The notes below the pieces were generated by a model, which was not told the DNA's origin, ran no database searches, and saw only the letters and a list, made by a program, of their open reading frames with translations. A stretch of DNA of 64,000 nt from positions 18,913,893-18,977,892 of the forward strand of contig CP141149.1 of the NCBI GenBank assembly GCA_035235625.1, written 5' to 3'. Numbering within the stretch: position 1 is the stretch's first letter; each line of letters begins with the position of its first letter. Source of the stretch: Saururus chinensis (Eukaryota; Streptophyta; Magnoliopsida; Piperales; Saururaceae). Positions 48,201-61,451 of the stretch are shown piece after piece. The translations under genes and the position numbers were made by a program.

Positions 48201-51200
48201 CAATTCTGATGAAGGTGGTAACAATCTTCTTGACAAGTTACAAGATGCAATTGGGAGAGGTCAAAATCCTAGTTCAGTTCTACCCCTTTTGTCACTAGAG
48301 CCTGAGATCATAACTGTGCCTGACCCCAGTATGGGGGCTGCAGGTGGTATTGCAATCAGCATCAATTGGTCTTTAATTATTTGTTTTATACTTCTGCTAA
48401 TTTGATGGCCATTTGTCTTTTTTAATCTGTTAGGGACTGGCGCCAAGAATTGTTATGATCGTTTTCCATCAAACATTAGGACTGAGGAGCAAGGAGAAAA
48501 GCGCAGAGCTATTTTAGCAGCTGCAGCAGGAGCTCTTGAAGCCCTTGACCAATTGAGTAGGCATTCTGTGAGGTACTTGTAAAATTAGATACTGCTGAGA
48601 ATGCTTATGTGAACTTTGATGAGAATGCTTGAGGCATCTCTTTTCTTATTGGTTTAAACTAAGGCTAACTTAAGAATTTCATATTTCCAGTTCACCTTCT
48701 ATTCCAGTGGGTAAGGATGCAAGAGCAGAAAGCCTCAGTCCAAGGGAGAGAGCTGTGAGATTTTCTCACATGATGTGCTCATATGGATTCTTTAATGTGT
48801 TTACAATTGATTAGAGCAGTATATGAGTGGCCTGATTTCCTTTCTGTAATGACTACAGGCTGAACGAGAAAGAATGGTTTTGGACATAAAAGTGAAGTTG
48901 CAGGTAAGCTATTCTCACTAAATTACAAAGTATACGGATACAAGAGAGGTATAACACAAACTGATGGTGCAGCTCATTCTTGGTCATGTCTTGTCACGTT
49001 AAGCTCTTCCTAGTAAGTAGTTTCAGATAACAGCCAATTTTTGACGCTTAACTTCTTCTAAACTAAAACTCTGAATGTCAGTTGCATTTCATAGACAAAG
49101 ATAATCTGTTCTATGACGTGATCTGTGGAGTAAGAGTTACTATGTATTTTAATACGATAATTGATGTACAACATTCTGGAGTTGGATGATGTGCTTTTCT
49201 TCTCCTGTTTTCTCTGTATATTTTCTTGAATCTCGTAACACTTATTCTGAAGCAAAAATACTAATCACATCTTGCACAGGCCTTGTGTTCTCTTCTGGTG
49301 AATGCCTGTATTAATCAGAAGAACAAATTATATTTCATTGTTATTATGTTGTATTAACACAGCTATGTTGAACAGGGGTTATGGTTGCGCCTTCTGAAGT
49401 TAGGGGCAACTGATGATCCTCTTTCATCTTTTGAGTATGGAACAATATTGGGTATGTGACATTGCTGGGGTTCATACCTTATAAAAATAACTGATTGTGC
49501 AAATACTTTTACTTGACGTACATATATGTGGAATTGACTCTATATGTTTAATTTTGATCATTTTCAGCATTAATCGAGTCTGATGCTGAAGGGATTGGTG
49601 GAAGCGGGTTTGTTGAATGTATTAGAGAACACATTCATTCGGTGAGTATCTCTTGCAAGAGTGTTGAGGTCTTTATGAAGGATGCATACTTTTTACTTCA
49701 ATGAATTTTCTTCAGGGATGGATTTGTCTTCTGACAGAAGAACAGTTCATTGCGGTGAAAGAACTTGTAAGTCAAAACTGTAAAGCACATTGATCCTTAT
49801 CTAAGAATTCAAATCATGCAGTATTATACTTTTAATGGCATTGAATGTCATGCTATTTACTGTATCTTTCAGTTGAAAACAGCAATCAGTCGTGCAACCT
49901 CTCGAAATGACTTGTCCACTGTAAGAGATGCACTTGAAGTGTCTGCTGGAATGTTTAAAAAAGATCCTAATAACATTCCAGACTATGTGCAACGGCATCT
50001 TCTTTCACTTTCTATATGGGATGAATTACGGTAGGTTTTTGATGTGGCCATATCAGAAATTGATATCAATCCTTGATAAAAGTTGTCTGTTGTTTTTTAT
50101 ATTTGTAAATGGAAGTGGGGTGTCCTCAGTTTCTTCCCGATTACTAGGTGAAAAAGATGGATGCATTAATGTAAGTTTTGAAAGTGTTGATTAGTAATTA
50201 CTAAATAGTCAACTTATTAATGACAAAGTTAGACTGGATGGACACTTGAGGAAGTCAATGAGTAGAAGCTTATAACTGTCATCTGGTCCAAATGGGCTTG
50301 ATGTGGTCCTTTTGTCTATGCGGTGGAATTTCTTACTAAATTATAGGATGCATGCATAGATGTTTTATCATTTTATATGGTTCTAGGAAGGGAAAGTTGG
50401 ACTCCTGGCATATGCTAGTGTTCTGCTAGCGCTACAGATTATTTACTCTCTAATTTGTGTTAGATTACTGACGCATATAGAATGTCTTATTTGCATAAAT
50501 GGTCATTTTGCTGCTGACCTAACTTTTTTGGTAATAGTGTTGTTTGTTTTTGCCAATTTGATGTATATCTTCAAACTGTGGGATCAGACGACATGTTCTG
50601 ATCGTCATTTTGTAATTTCATTTCTAATATTGTCATGTAAGTCAAATTATGATGTAACGCGTAAGCCCTTTATTTGTGTAAATTTTTATCATATATTGGG
50701 TACAAACATATTTTACGGTTTGTATAGCTTTTATGATCTTTGTCTGGAAGAATTTTAAATCACTCATTTTATGATCTGTGACATCTATTAGTTTGTACTT
50801 ATCATCCATCATACGACACCTTGTTCAAAGTCTGGAACTATTTGGAATCATCCAGCACAAAATTCTACTAGTTCCACTCAGCTGTCTGTTTTTGTTACTA
50901 TGTTGGATGTAGTTTATTTGAAAAATATATGTCAAGTAGTATAACTGAATTACTTATGCAACAACATTATTCAACTCCTATGCAATGGTCATTTCAATTA
51001 CTTATGCAATCAATTCCTTATGCATCTTTTGCAGCTTTTGGGAAGGATACTTTGAATATTTGATGGAGAAGTCTTCTGACAAGTATGTGGTTTATCCATT
51101 TTACATGAATTATCTCAATTAGAACTCTAACCACATAGTGTTTCTTCGATTGTTCATAACTCATTATGTAATAACAGTGCATTATGGCATTGTCTTCATC

Positions 51201-54200
51201 AGTTTCTTTTCTACTGTGCCATATATTGTTTGCACTCAGAAATTATTAGGTATTTTCATGCCAAGCTTCCTTTATATTGGTGGTTTTATGAAACTATATA
51301 TATGGAAAAACTTAGGGAAGGGGTTTATCTATAGGGGTATATCTGTAGCAGTCTTTTTATTAAAGAAGGCTTAAGGGAACGAGGTTTGCCTATACGACAT
51401 GGTGGTCAAGTGTAATTTACCCTTATTATAAAAAACTTAAATTTCGCTGTCATCATAGTTTGCAATCTCAGCTAGATTTCACTTCTCGGTTAGTCACCTA
51501 GAGAAAAATTTCCAGCAAATGGTCTCAAAATGGTCTTGCTTGGGACCATTTTGGTCTCTTTTCACCGAGATCTCTGTATTCTTACTTTTTCCAGTGAAGT
51601 AATTAGACATTTTTTTGCTCTACTTTTTCCATGCTCATGGGACTGTTGTTGATCTACAAAAAGCGTGATGATTTCTATACCCTTACATCTGTATGTACCT
51701 CTCTCTTAAATGAAACAATTTAAGTTTATGCTTCTTTGGCTCCTTTTTTCAACTCCCTCCTATAAATTACTACAAACAAGTAGACAATGTGAAAAAGGGT
51801 GCTTGCACATACACACAAACGATCACCAACATATCCGTAGGTATGTACATACGTAAATACATATATGCAAACATTGATACATTCTTTACATGTGCATTTA
51901 TCACTTAAAGTTCTAATGTGACTTGTTGACGAGTGTAACTAATTTCAGAAGTAAAAACGTGCAAATTCTTTCCACAAGCACATAAAGACACCTCACTGAG
52001 CCCCTTTAGGTACCATGTTGTACACTGGTGTTTCTTTGGTGTATTGTGTGCACATCTTTTTCCAAATTTGCATCATCATTTATCTTTATTAAAGTTTCTA
52101 GGTGTTAAGTATACATGCACATCAATTGTATGTACGGGGTTAACATTTCTTCATCATCGAGATCATTTTCCCAATCTCTCCAAGATCTCTTATTCTTGGT
52201 AGATTGAGTTCGGCACTGGTACTGAGATTGCAAACCATGGTCATCACCTTTTTCTCATGTATAAAAAAAGGTAACCTAAATGTTTTCTACTTTCAATGAA
52301 AGTAGAAAGCAGAGCAGTAAGTCTGTAAATTATTGTGCGCTCTATGTTATATAATAGTGCTTATTGTCACCCGGATGATTTTGCTGTACACAATTCATGA
52401 GTCTTGTTGCAACTTATTTTGGAGAATTAAACTGCAGGCTTGTATTTGAAAAAAATGTCTTGCTTTATGAATGACCCTTTGTTAGTTGTAAAGTATTTTT
52501 GAAGTGGTGTCTTTATATTCCTCTATGACAGCTAGCTTGATAGAAAAGTTATAGACGCTTAGCCATTATGCTGCGTCAATTTTGAAAAATGACCAAAATA
52601 GATTATAATTTTATTAGACATAAAAGTTCTAAGTGCAGAAGAAAAAGTCATATATTAGTGCTACATGTTCTGTATTCTGACATCTATCTGAAGTTGGGAT
52701 TCTTTATTCATTTAGATATGTGATATTTATGCTTGTGGAAGGTTTCTTTATTTCAGGTCAGGCAATTATGCAACTCTTGTAACTTCACAGCTTACTATAC
52801 TGGCATCCCATATGGTAGCTTAATATCCGGTGCTGTTATGTTTTTGCTTTTGAATAAGTTGCCTGTTTATAAATTACCTATAATCAGGAATTCTAAATGC
52901 TATTATCTCGTTGTTATGGAGGCTGGATTAGGTCTTCCTGATAATGAAGCCTGGTACATGATTGAGACGATTGGGCAAAAAAACAACATTGGCTATAAAC
53001 AGTTTGTAAGTTGATTTTTACTCTTATATATGAGTAATTTCCAAGGGAATGGACCATTTTGATCCATGTATATATTAATTGTTCACAAATGTCTATGAAC
53101 TATTTGGAGTTTGTGACTTTGATCTTTATCTATCATTTTTGAACAACGGTGCACGTAGAGCAAATTAGCAAAACATTTAGACCTAATGCATACTTTGCAG
53201 ATCACCCTATTTACTTGGAATATAATGGATAATATTTCACGTTAGCTATGAAGCTAGATATAAATTAAAATCTAATGATCATCTCATGTAGATTCTGTCT
53301 CTTAATAGTAGTTGAATAGAAAGATAGCATTGGCATAATAATGAGTGAAAAGATAGAACGTTAGGAAGATGAATATTTTCTATCAATTTCATGATTGAAA
53401 CATTTCTCTCAATGCTTTAAAAGTCGCATTTTAGCTGGTTTATGAATTGTATGTATGTGATGGCTGACAGAATCTAAAAATGTGAGATTTGGTGTTTTTC
53501 AGATTAATCTTAGGGGGTTGTTGTCACATATTCAACAACTTAGGATTGGTTACTGGGGCTCAACATCTTTGAAGACTCAGTCTGTTTCATCGTATGGCTT
53601 GCCCTCTCCACGCTCCCCAGATATCATAGATGATTCTCATCAACCTGCTGAAGTCTCTGCTGTCGGAAGGAGCTGGGTGCAGAGCATGTTTAGTAGAGAC
53701 AGAACATCAAGGAATGATTCTTTCAGTCGTGTTCGGAAATGGGCCTCTGACAGTGGTGCTTTAGGTCTATAATCTTTCTGTATCTTGATTTTGTCCTTAT
53801 GTAATGGTCTTTTGAAGATTGTAATGTATATTCTTGTTGTCTTCATCAGCAAATGAGAATCTTAAGAGTACTGATTCTCCTCGCAAATCAGATGCTCCTG
53901 GGAAGAAACTCCAATCTAGCATGCGCATACTTCGTGGCCACACTGGTGCAGTAACTGCTCTTCATTGTGTAACAAGAAGAGAAGTGTGGGATCTGGTGGG
54001 TGATCGAGAAGATGCTGGCTTCTTTATTAGTGGGAGCACAGACTGCACGGTAAGCTAGTGGGCTTATGCTTTAAATATGAAATTAGATGGGAAAGGAAAT
54101 CACCTCTGGTTGTCCAACGCCTTTGGTGACTGGTTTTAACTGATGGCTGATATCAAGTTCTTAGAAGTAATGAGTCAAACTGATGATATATAAAATGATT

Positions 54201-57200
54201 TGTTTTGTGTGGAAAAAAAATATTTCAAGTTAGTAGACAAATGTTAAAAATGTGTAAAGACATTTAATGAAGTATCAAAGCTCGACTATTTATCCATAGG
54301 ATCATTTATTTATCATCCTTATGTTCCCGCATTTAATCTTCATGTTTTGCTGATCTATGTTGAAGTTGTTAGCCACCACTTAGATACGCAAGGCCTCTTG
54401 CTCATGTCACATTGATCTTATTGATTCAATTTACTTGCACCACAAAAAGAAACAATGATGGAAGGTCCTTCTCTAACTTCTCATTTTTTTTCCACAAGGA
54501 AAATGCTCAATGAAGCTCTCTTTAGTCGCCCTGTATTATTTTTGCACTGTTTGTTTCTTTCTCCTCATTTTTCCCTCTGTCTAATGTTTAGTAAATGGAA
54601 ATTGAATTCTTGCACTAAGAACGAAGAAAGGATGCATATGGGCACCTGGATTGCGTGTTGACAAAGTTAGGAGTGCTTAATACATCAAGTGCTTATTGTG
54701 AAGAAACCCATCTTCTTAAAAAAAATAATCTATTTCTTAACAAATGGAAGCAGCTCCTAGGGCGGGGGCAGCTATGCTGAACAAGAGATCAGGGGTTTAT
54801 CCAAATGTTATGTTTGGTGAAGAAATTTCATCTGTGAACCTTTATCAGGGCAACATCCGGAAACTCCTAAGGACTCCGCAAGATATCTATAATCTTGAAG
54901 GATTGGGTAGGGGAAATGTAATTTTAAATTGATGGCCTAATATCAGTAGTTGGCCCAACACATTAAAGCACAAAAAATTTGATGTTGCATGAGTGCAACC
55001 CTTGACTCAAATTCTGCTCAGATATTGTGGGACCTCTTATCATAAGGACATTTTGTGTTAATCCTGTCAGAGACATAGATTTCAATCTAATTCATGTTTG
55101 GAAGGTATTTTGGTCATTGTACGTGACTCATATCTTAACTATTCTCAGCATTTAGGTTAGATGTTCCGAACACCCTAGCCCACCTTTTTTCTATAGATTT
55201 TAATCTAGTTCATGTTTGGAAGGTATTTTGGTCATTGTACTCTCTTATCCTACCTATTCTTAGCATTTAGGTTAGATGTTCCTCACACCATAGCCCACTT
55301 TTTTCTTTCTTGCTCGGTATCCTAGCCCATATTAGTTCCCATGGTTTTACCCTGTGGCAGTAGATGGTTCCAAGGAAGAACTATAATATATTTAATATGC
55401 ATTATGATTTATGTTTGTGAATGTGACTCTATTGAACAATATAAAGGTCAGTTTGTCTTATCTATTTCAATATTTGCTTATCGTTTTTCTTTTTGCTGCT
55501 TGGTTATATCTTTTTGGCATTAGAAATCAATTTTTATGATACACACAAAATTTTCTTCAGGTTAAAATATGGGATCCCAGCCTACGTGGTTCAGAACTCC
55601 GGGCCACATTGAAAGGACACACCAGGTTCTTCTGAAGTTCTGATTTTTAAATATTTTTTACGTGATGTTTCCAAACTTGTTGGATTCATTTTCAATTCTA
55701 TCCTACTTACTGAAGTTCATTAGTCAACCAAATATTGATATGCAGACAAATGAATTGAATTCATTAAACTGAGTAGGTAAATGGCCTATGTGAAACTTAA
55801 AGGATCTTCTTTTGAACTTCTACTGCAGACCTATCCGATCAATTAGCTCTGACCGTGGTAAGATTGTATCAGGATCTGATGATCAATCTGTACTTGTCTG
55901 GGATAAGCAAACAACACAACTTCTAGAGGAGCTGAAGGGCCATGATGGACCAGTACTACTCTTGTCTTCCAACCATAGGATAAATAGCGTGATGAAAAGG
56001 CATTTTCACGAAATATGTACTATTTGTATGGCATGCAATTAAATTAGTTTTGATTTGAATGCCCAGCTTTATTTTATGAATGACACATAACTTTAGGTTT
56101 TAAAATGGCATGGAGCATACCTCTCTACTGGTAGTTTTTCAAATGACTTTGTAAAACATCTGTATAATTTACCTAGGCTTGTACTTTTTTTTTTATGGTG
56201 ATCAACTTATTATTGCAGGTAAGTTGTTCAAGGATGCTGTCTGGTGAGCGTGTTCTTACAGCTTCTCATGATGGTAGTGTAAAAATGTGGGATGTGAGAA
56301 CCGATACTTGTGTAGCTACCGTTGGCCGTTCTTCAAGCGCTGTCCTGAACATTGAATATGATGACTCGACTGGAATCTTGGCGGCAGCTGGAAGAGATGT
56401 GTATGTGAATGTAGAGAATTTGATAATCTATTAGGCTGATAATGAGAGTCTTTGCAGTTTATAATTCTGTAAGATCTTTTTAGGTCGTTGTGTTACAAAA
56501 CCGTGACCTTATTCTTAGAGGCTTGTTTTTTTTACTGTCAAGGTAGAGGCTGAAATGCAAATTTTTTTATCATCAGGGTTGCATATGTTTGGGACATTCG
56601 TGCTGGTAGGCAAATGAACAAATTTGTTGGGCACACTAAGTGGATTCAGTAAGTGCATATATGACCTGTTTTTTCTTCTCAATATTCTTTTATGTTAATC
56701 TTGATGGCCTGGCCTGATCTTTTGTCCGAAAAACTTGAAGGTCCATAAGAATGGCTGGGGACACTTTGATCACAGGCAGTGATGACTGGACCGCCAGAAT
56801 TTGGTCAGTTTCTCGAGGCACATGTGATGCAGTTCTAGCATGCCATGCAGGCCCTATTCTCTGTGTTGACTACTCAACACCAGATAGAGGAATAATTACT
56901 GGTTCGATATCTCTCATGCATTCATGCAGATTCTATTTCCAACAATGCCAAACGTGTTTTTATATGCAAATGTTTAATAGAAAAAACATTACATATGCAT
57001 TAATGTGGACATCAATAGCATTGTATCAGTAATTCATCTGGCTACCTCATCTCCTTTCCTTTTTTCAGGTTCAGCTGATGGACTGGTTCGATTTTGGGGA
57101 AATGAAGAGGGTTAGTAAATGTTTACTCAATGAAGATACTTCTATCATTTGACCTTCCCTAGCTCTGCTCCGGCATTTTGTCGTTAAATCATATGAGATA

Positions 57201-58425
57201 TTCATACTGAAATTCATAAAATTCTAAAATAGTTCTAGTTGATTAATGACTTAAGATTCCTGTGAAAACATTTTGTAATTTCCATTCTCCATGCTTACTT
57301 TTGTGCATCCTGATTCTGCATGGATGAAGTGATTAATGACTGAATATTCTTTTCAGAAAACACTAATTTCTGGTCCTATGTACATGCTGAGAATATTGAT
57401 CATTTCAATTAAGTGATAAAAATAATTTAAACAGATTGCCAAAATTTTGTCCTCGCATATAGTTTTCTAGATTTAGTGCAACCCATTTGACTTCCTCTTC
57501 GCCCTTTCCTGTTGTTAACCAGACCGAGATACTTCATCACCCTATATGAGAAAAATTATGCCACTAGTAACTTTTAATGTCCTGGGATATATATTATCTT
57601 TATCCTTTATGTGTACTTGATGTTGAATTTTTCTCACTGGTATTCATGTGCAGGAGGAGTAAGTTGTCTAAAGAATGTTACCGTCCATACAGCATCAATT
57701 CTCTCCATCAATGCTGCTGATCATTGGCTTAGCATTGGAGCAGCTGATAACTCTATGTCACTCTTCCATCGACCTCAAGAAAGACTTGGTGGTTTCTCTA
57801 CCTCTGGGTCAAAGACGGCAGGATGGCAACTCTACAGAACTCCACAACGAACAGTGGCACTGGTATCCAAACATCTCGATTCCTCTTTGTATCTGTCTAA
57901 ATTTTTTATCAGTACCTTTTCTATATTATTGTTGATGTTGATTACGAAGCTTTGGTGGATACTCCAAATCTTGGCCTTCTGGATTTGGAAAAACCTGTGT
58001 CCCCATAAAGAGTGTCTGATTTTCCCATTTTGTACAATGGATTCTTCTTAATGGGCGGGCTTTAGGAAGTAAAACTTGTGCTTTTTGCCATCTTTTAGTT
58101 GTGGGCCCCACTCTTATTATTTAGTTTACGATCTAGACACTCTTTCCAGGACGGAGGGTGTAATTGATTTGCTTATATCATACTGACCTGAAAAAACAAT
58201 AATTACACAGGCAAGATTCGTAAGGAAATGTTTGGTCATTTGCTACATAGACCAATTAACCATCGGTGGGATGTACCATTTTGGTTGGTTGGTTGTGTTA
58301 TTGTTTTTACTTGTATTGGTACGTTTCAGGTCCGCTGTGTGGCTTCGGACCTTGATAAAAAAAGGTTATGCAGTGGCGGTCGGAATGGACTTCTTCGCTT
58401 GTGGGAAGCCACTATCAATATCTGA
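39297..58425 (+). CDS. SCD1: DENN and WD40 protein SCD1 (stomatal cytokinesis defective 1)
   Basis: SCD1 works with SCD2 and RabE GTPases in clathrin-linked trafficking and cytokinesis at the plasma membrane and cell plate. Thirty-one exons: 39297-39464, 40160-40253, 40769-40970, 41789-41930, 42019-42119, 44123-44186, 45072-45185, 45805-46025, 47793-47847, 47943-48026, 48148-48343, 48434-48572, 48691-48754, 48859-48903, 49376-49451, 49568-49641, 49716-49766, 49873-50030, 51035-51082, 52757-52814, 52922-53005, 53503-53764, 53850-54049, 55561-55625, 55829-55952, 56219-56400, 56577-56648, 56741-56901, 57069-57110, 57654-57862, 58330-58425. Phases agree throughout; about 1216 residues, near the Arabidopsis length. 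The tripartite DENN region (MARVFEYFVVCG, PLPTPGKDRVLF, YIPLLFFSGVDYIDAPTPYM) covers about 1-400. A conserved middle contains RERMVLDIKVKLQGLWLRLL. WD40 repeats run from about 858 to the end (SGSDD, VWDKQTTQLL, SADGLVRFW, GGRNGLLRLW). The exon 22 donor is ambiguous (53764 or 53755). Confidence 0.94.
42189..42485. repeat. Diverged direct repeats in SCD1 intron 5
   Basis: acaatgta(c/t)at.aa.cc.a.atc.gcc at about 42198 recurs at about 42419, in both cases followed by aca.atgcat.. and attat.caacac/a. Two copies of roughly 75 bp separated by about 145 bp. Origin unknown. Confidence 0.5.
43189..43225. repeat. (CTT)n-rich pyrimidine tract in SCD1 intron 5
   Basis: A run of ttcttcttcttc followed by ctttttcctctttt. 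The overlapping Leu/Ser/Phe-rich frames are compositional only. Confidence 0.8.
46075..46360. repeat. Tandem duplication, two 143-bp units, SCD1 intron 8
   Basis: Unit containing ctccttccagagtaaggtgg and gtagttgagtatacct occurs at about 46075-46217 and 46218-46360, with roughly ten percent difference. It begins about 50 bases after the exon 8 donor. Confidence 0.85.
46618..46858. mobile_element. Foldback (near-palindromic) MITE in SCD1 intron 8
   Basis: The arms 46618-46730 and 46745-46858 are reverse complements over almost their whole length. The inner arm is nearly perfect (cgtccattttcaagatggat against its inverse), and the outer arms (gagcc.agcgtaaggaacgca) are slightly diverged. The predicted RNA would form a long hairpin inside the SCD1 primary transcript. 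No protein coding. Family unknown. Confidence 0.8.
51448..52250. mobile_element. Inverted-ended element in SCD1 intron 19
   Basis: tcatcatagtttgcaatctcag near 51451 is matched in inverse by ctgagattgcaaaccatggt near 52220. Inside, further inverse words occur (ccgagatctc and gagatca). About 0.8 kb and without coding capacity; probably a non-autonomous foldback element. Exact ends and target duplication are not clear. Confidence 0.45.
55075..55310. repeat. Tandem duplication, two 118-bp units, SCD1 intron 23
   Basis: Unit atagattt.aatcta.ttc to agcccac.ttttttct occurs at 55075 and 55193. The shared core catgtttggaaggtattttg is identical in both. Confidence 0.85.
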
Positions 58426-59017
58426 GCATTATATTTTTTATAATGTAGTCTTGTGAGTTTCAGATCAATTATTGCAGTGGTCGGCTTTTAGTTTGCTGTA
58501 AAAGAAATGCCAAGTTCATGGTAGCTTTACATAAATGTAAATTTCATTTTTGCTGGATATTGTGTCTAGTCCCACTATTTTTTAGATTATCTGCGAGTAC
58601 CTCAGTGACATTCATCTGTACCATACTACGGTGATCAGATTGTACAAAAAAAGGTTCTACCAGAACCAGAGCTGATGTTCTCATATTTTACTCATCTCAA
58701 TAATTAATTGTGTATACTATTTTTTTTTTACAAAGAACGTGAATTTAGGCTTTTTAAAAGGCAACCAAGTTGATGTACTAGTTAATCCGACTTTGCCAAA
58801 ATGTTGCCCTCAGTAGCCAAAAATTGTTTTTCTCTTTAAAATTTTCTTTTATTCTATAGATCAGGCAACTGCGAAGGCAGGCATGCGATTTTGCTTCTTG
58901 TACAATTAAATACTTGATGGCTCTCATGTTGGCATCTAAACCCTCTTTAGAGAAATGTGGAACAAGACTTTTAACGTTGAAGTGGACATAATAAGAGAAC
59001 TTAAGGTAGTTTAGCAA
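58426..59017. other. 3' flank of SCD1 and spacer
   Basis: It contains the SCD1 3' UTR and AT-rich spacer before the Copia fossil. No gene supported. Confidence 0.5.
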
Positions 59018-61451
59018 TGTGTTAACTTTCACTAGTTATACAAATTTATTATTTTACAAAAGAACTCTTAAATCCTTTCAACTCATGAAAGTTTAAGCTT
59101 TTACAATGTTTTCACTTAACCTTCCTTATGAGCCTTTAAATACCCTAAGGAACATAGAAACTTGTATATTCTTATTTAGAAAAGGAAATATTGGAATAGC
59201 CAATAAGAAAGAGTTCAAATTAGAGTAAATTATGTGTCAAATCTTTAACTGATTTATCACTTGCACTTGGTGATCATTCGGTTCTTTTGGGTACTAGTTA
59301 TAACACCCCATGCAATCGAATGTTTTGCACTTGTTGATTGATCTTTCATGCTCTAGTAATTGAATTGATTGACTGTTATGATATAGCAATCGATCGTTGC
59401 TTCTTGAGCCAGCTTCCATACTCAAGTAACCTAGGCGATTAAATGCAGAGTGTAGATCATTGATCACTTGAGTTTAGACACTACTATTACTTTTACAATC
59501 TCCCACTTGGGAGATTGATTCGATTTTACCATGTTTTAAATAATCTCCTACTTGAAGTCAATAATCTTCAAGTTATTCTCCTTTCTATGGTGACCAGTTT
59601 AGTTATCATATTTGTAGGGTCTCCTTCGTATGGCTCTTGTCCAATTTAAGCTTTTTTTCTTCCACAAGTGATCAAATGAAGTGATATTAATATTAATATA
59701 CTTTGTCCTTGAATAAAATATTGCATTCTTTGTAAGATAAATGACACTATGGTTGTTTAAGTATAACAAACATTCACTATGTTTTTTACTTAGTTCTTTC
59801 AATAATGCTTTTAACCAAACTATAACTTTGCTTGCCACTGTGGTTGCAACATATTTTGCCTATATAAGTCATCATTTATGCAATTGAGATGTCCAATGAA
59901 CAACACAACTAGACATTTTAAAAACATATCCTATCATGCTCTTCCTGCTACTTGAGTCACCTACAAGATCTGAATCCTCATAACCTTGTAACTTAACCTT
60001 TGTCCCACCAAAACAAAGTCATCCTTAAAGTATTCTTCAAATACCTTATAATCCACTTCACTGCCTCTCAATGCTTGTTTCCTAGATCTACACTCATGCA
60101 TTATGCAATTGATCTTACTACATAAGCAATGTCTAGCCTAGTACATGTTGTAACATATATGAGACTTCCAACAGCTGAAGCATAGGGTACACTCACCATG
60201 TGTTTCCAATCTTTTGAAGTGGATAGAGCCTAATTCTTAGAATATTTGAAATGTCCCACTAATTGTGTACCTACAACCTTGATTGTATTCATGTTGTCCC
60301 TGTGAAAGATTTTCTACACATACTCCACTTGAGATAACCACAACTTTCTTTGTTTCATATCCTTAGTTATTCGCATGCTTGGGATTTATTTTGTAACTCC
60401 CAAATCCTTCATGGCAAACTCTTTGGACATATTCTTCTTGAGATTCTCAAACTTCTTTATGTCTAACCCTACAATAAGCATGTCATTAACATACACTAGT
60501 AGTATAAGATAGGAGAAAAATAGGTTTTTATAGTGGCAACAATGATTTGAGTGACACCTATAGAAGCCAACATCTTTCATGAAACCATCAAATTTCTTAT
60601 ACCATATTCCATGAGTTTGTTTATGGTCATACAAACTCCTCTTCAATCTACATACAAGATTCTCCTTTTTTGACACAATACAACCCCGTGGTTGATGAAT
60701 ATAGATTTTTTCCTCCGAATCTTCATGAAGAAATGCATTCTTCACATATAATTTCTCTTAAGACAAATCTTCAACTGCTACAAAACTAAGAATAATCTTG
60801 ATGGTATAGATTTTGACAATAGGGGCAAATATTTGTGTAAAATCTACTCCATGTTTCTATTCAAAACCTTCACAACTAGACTTGCCTTATACTAGTTGCT
60901 TCTTCCTTCAACCTATATATTTACCTGTTGTGTCGAGCCTTCTTCTCTTTGGGCAATTCAATTGGTTCTCAAGTCTTATTAGAATTCAATGACAATCTCA
61001 TCATCTATGGCATACTCCCACTCAAGATGAGTGCTCACCCAAAATGCTTTCTTAAAACTTTCAAGCTCACATTATATGTTATCAATAAATAATTCATGCT
61101 AAGAGACCATGGTGTTTTATGCTTACATTGTCTAGTGGATGTTCATCTTAAGGATATTAAAAACCTTGTCTAGGAAGTAGAGGCTTGATTTGCTTCAGCT
61201 TTAATATAAGTGACATCTTCTGAGGAGTCTTCATTTGAAACTTGAGTTTCTTCATTGTAAACTTGAGGAGTTAAAACACTTCTATCAATTTTATAAAGTT
61301 TTACAAACTCTTTTTCAATTGCATGCAACCTCCTTCCCCTTTTGTAGGGCTTGCTTGTCTTTATACAGATATAACTCATTAAATACTACATCAATGTTCC
61401 TTACCACCTTTTTCTATGCAGGATCTCAATGCTTGTAACCATAGCTATTGT
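59018..61451 (-). mobile_element. Copia LTR retrotransposon fossil: end of integrase, reverse transcriptase, RNase H, polypurine tract and probable 3' LTR
   Basis: On the minus strand, reading downward, there is an integrase-end signature near 61430. The reverse transcriptase follows at about 60380-60750 (KNAFLHEDSEEKIYIHQPRG, then YKKFDGFM and MLIVG). RNase H sequence lies near 59600-60000 (VIVWLKALLKEL, YLNNHSVIYL). The polypurine tract AAGTGGGAGAT at 59498-59508 is followed by a probable LTR from 59497 (TGTAAAAG) down to about 59018. Family Ty1/Copia. It is broken in many places, and the 5' part is missing from view, apparently because another element begins at 61452. Old. Confidence 0.8.

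Noticed and set aside
8146-58425. A biosynthetic or functional gene cluster joining KO, CFM3 and SCD1
   Set aside because: Their roles (diterpene oxidation, organelle splicing, membrane trafficking) are unrelated, and no other diterpenoid gene (terpene synthase, KAO or transporter) is visible in the window.
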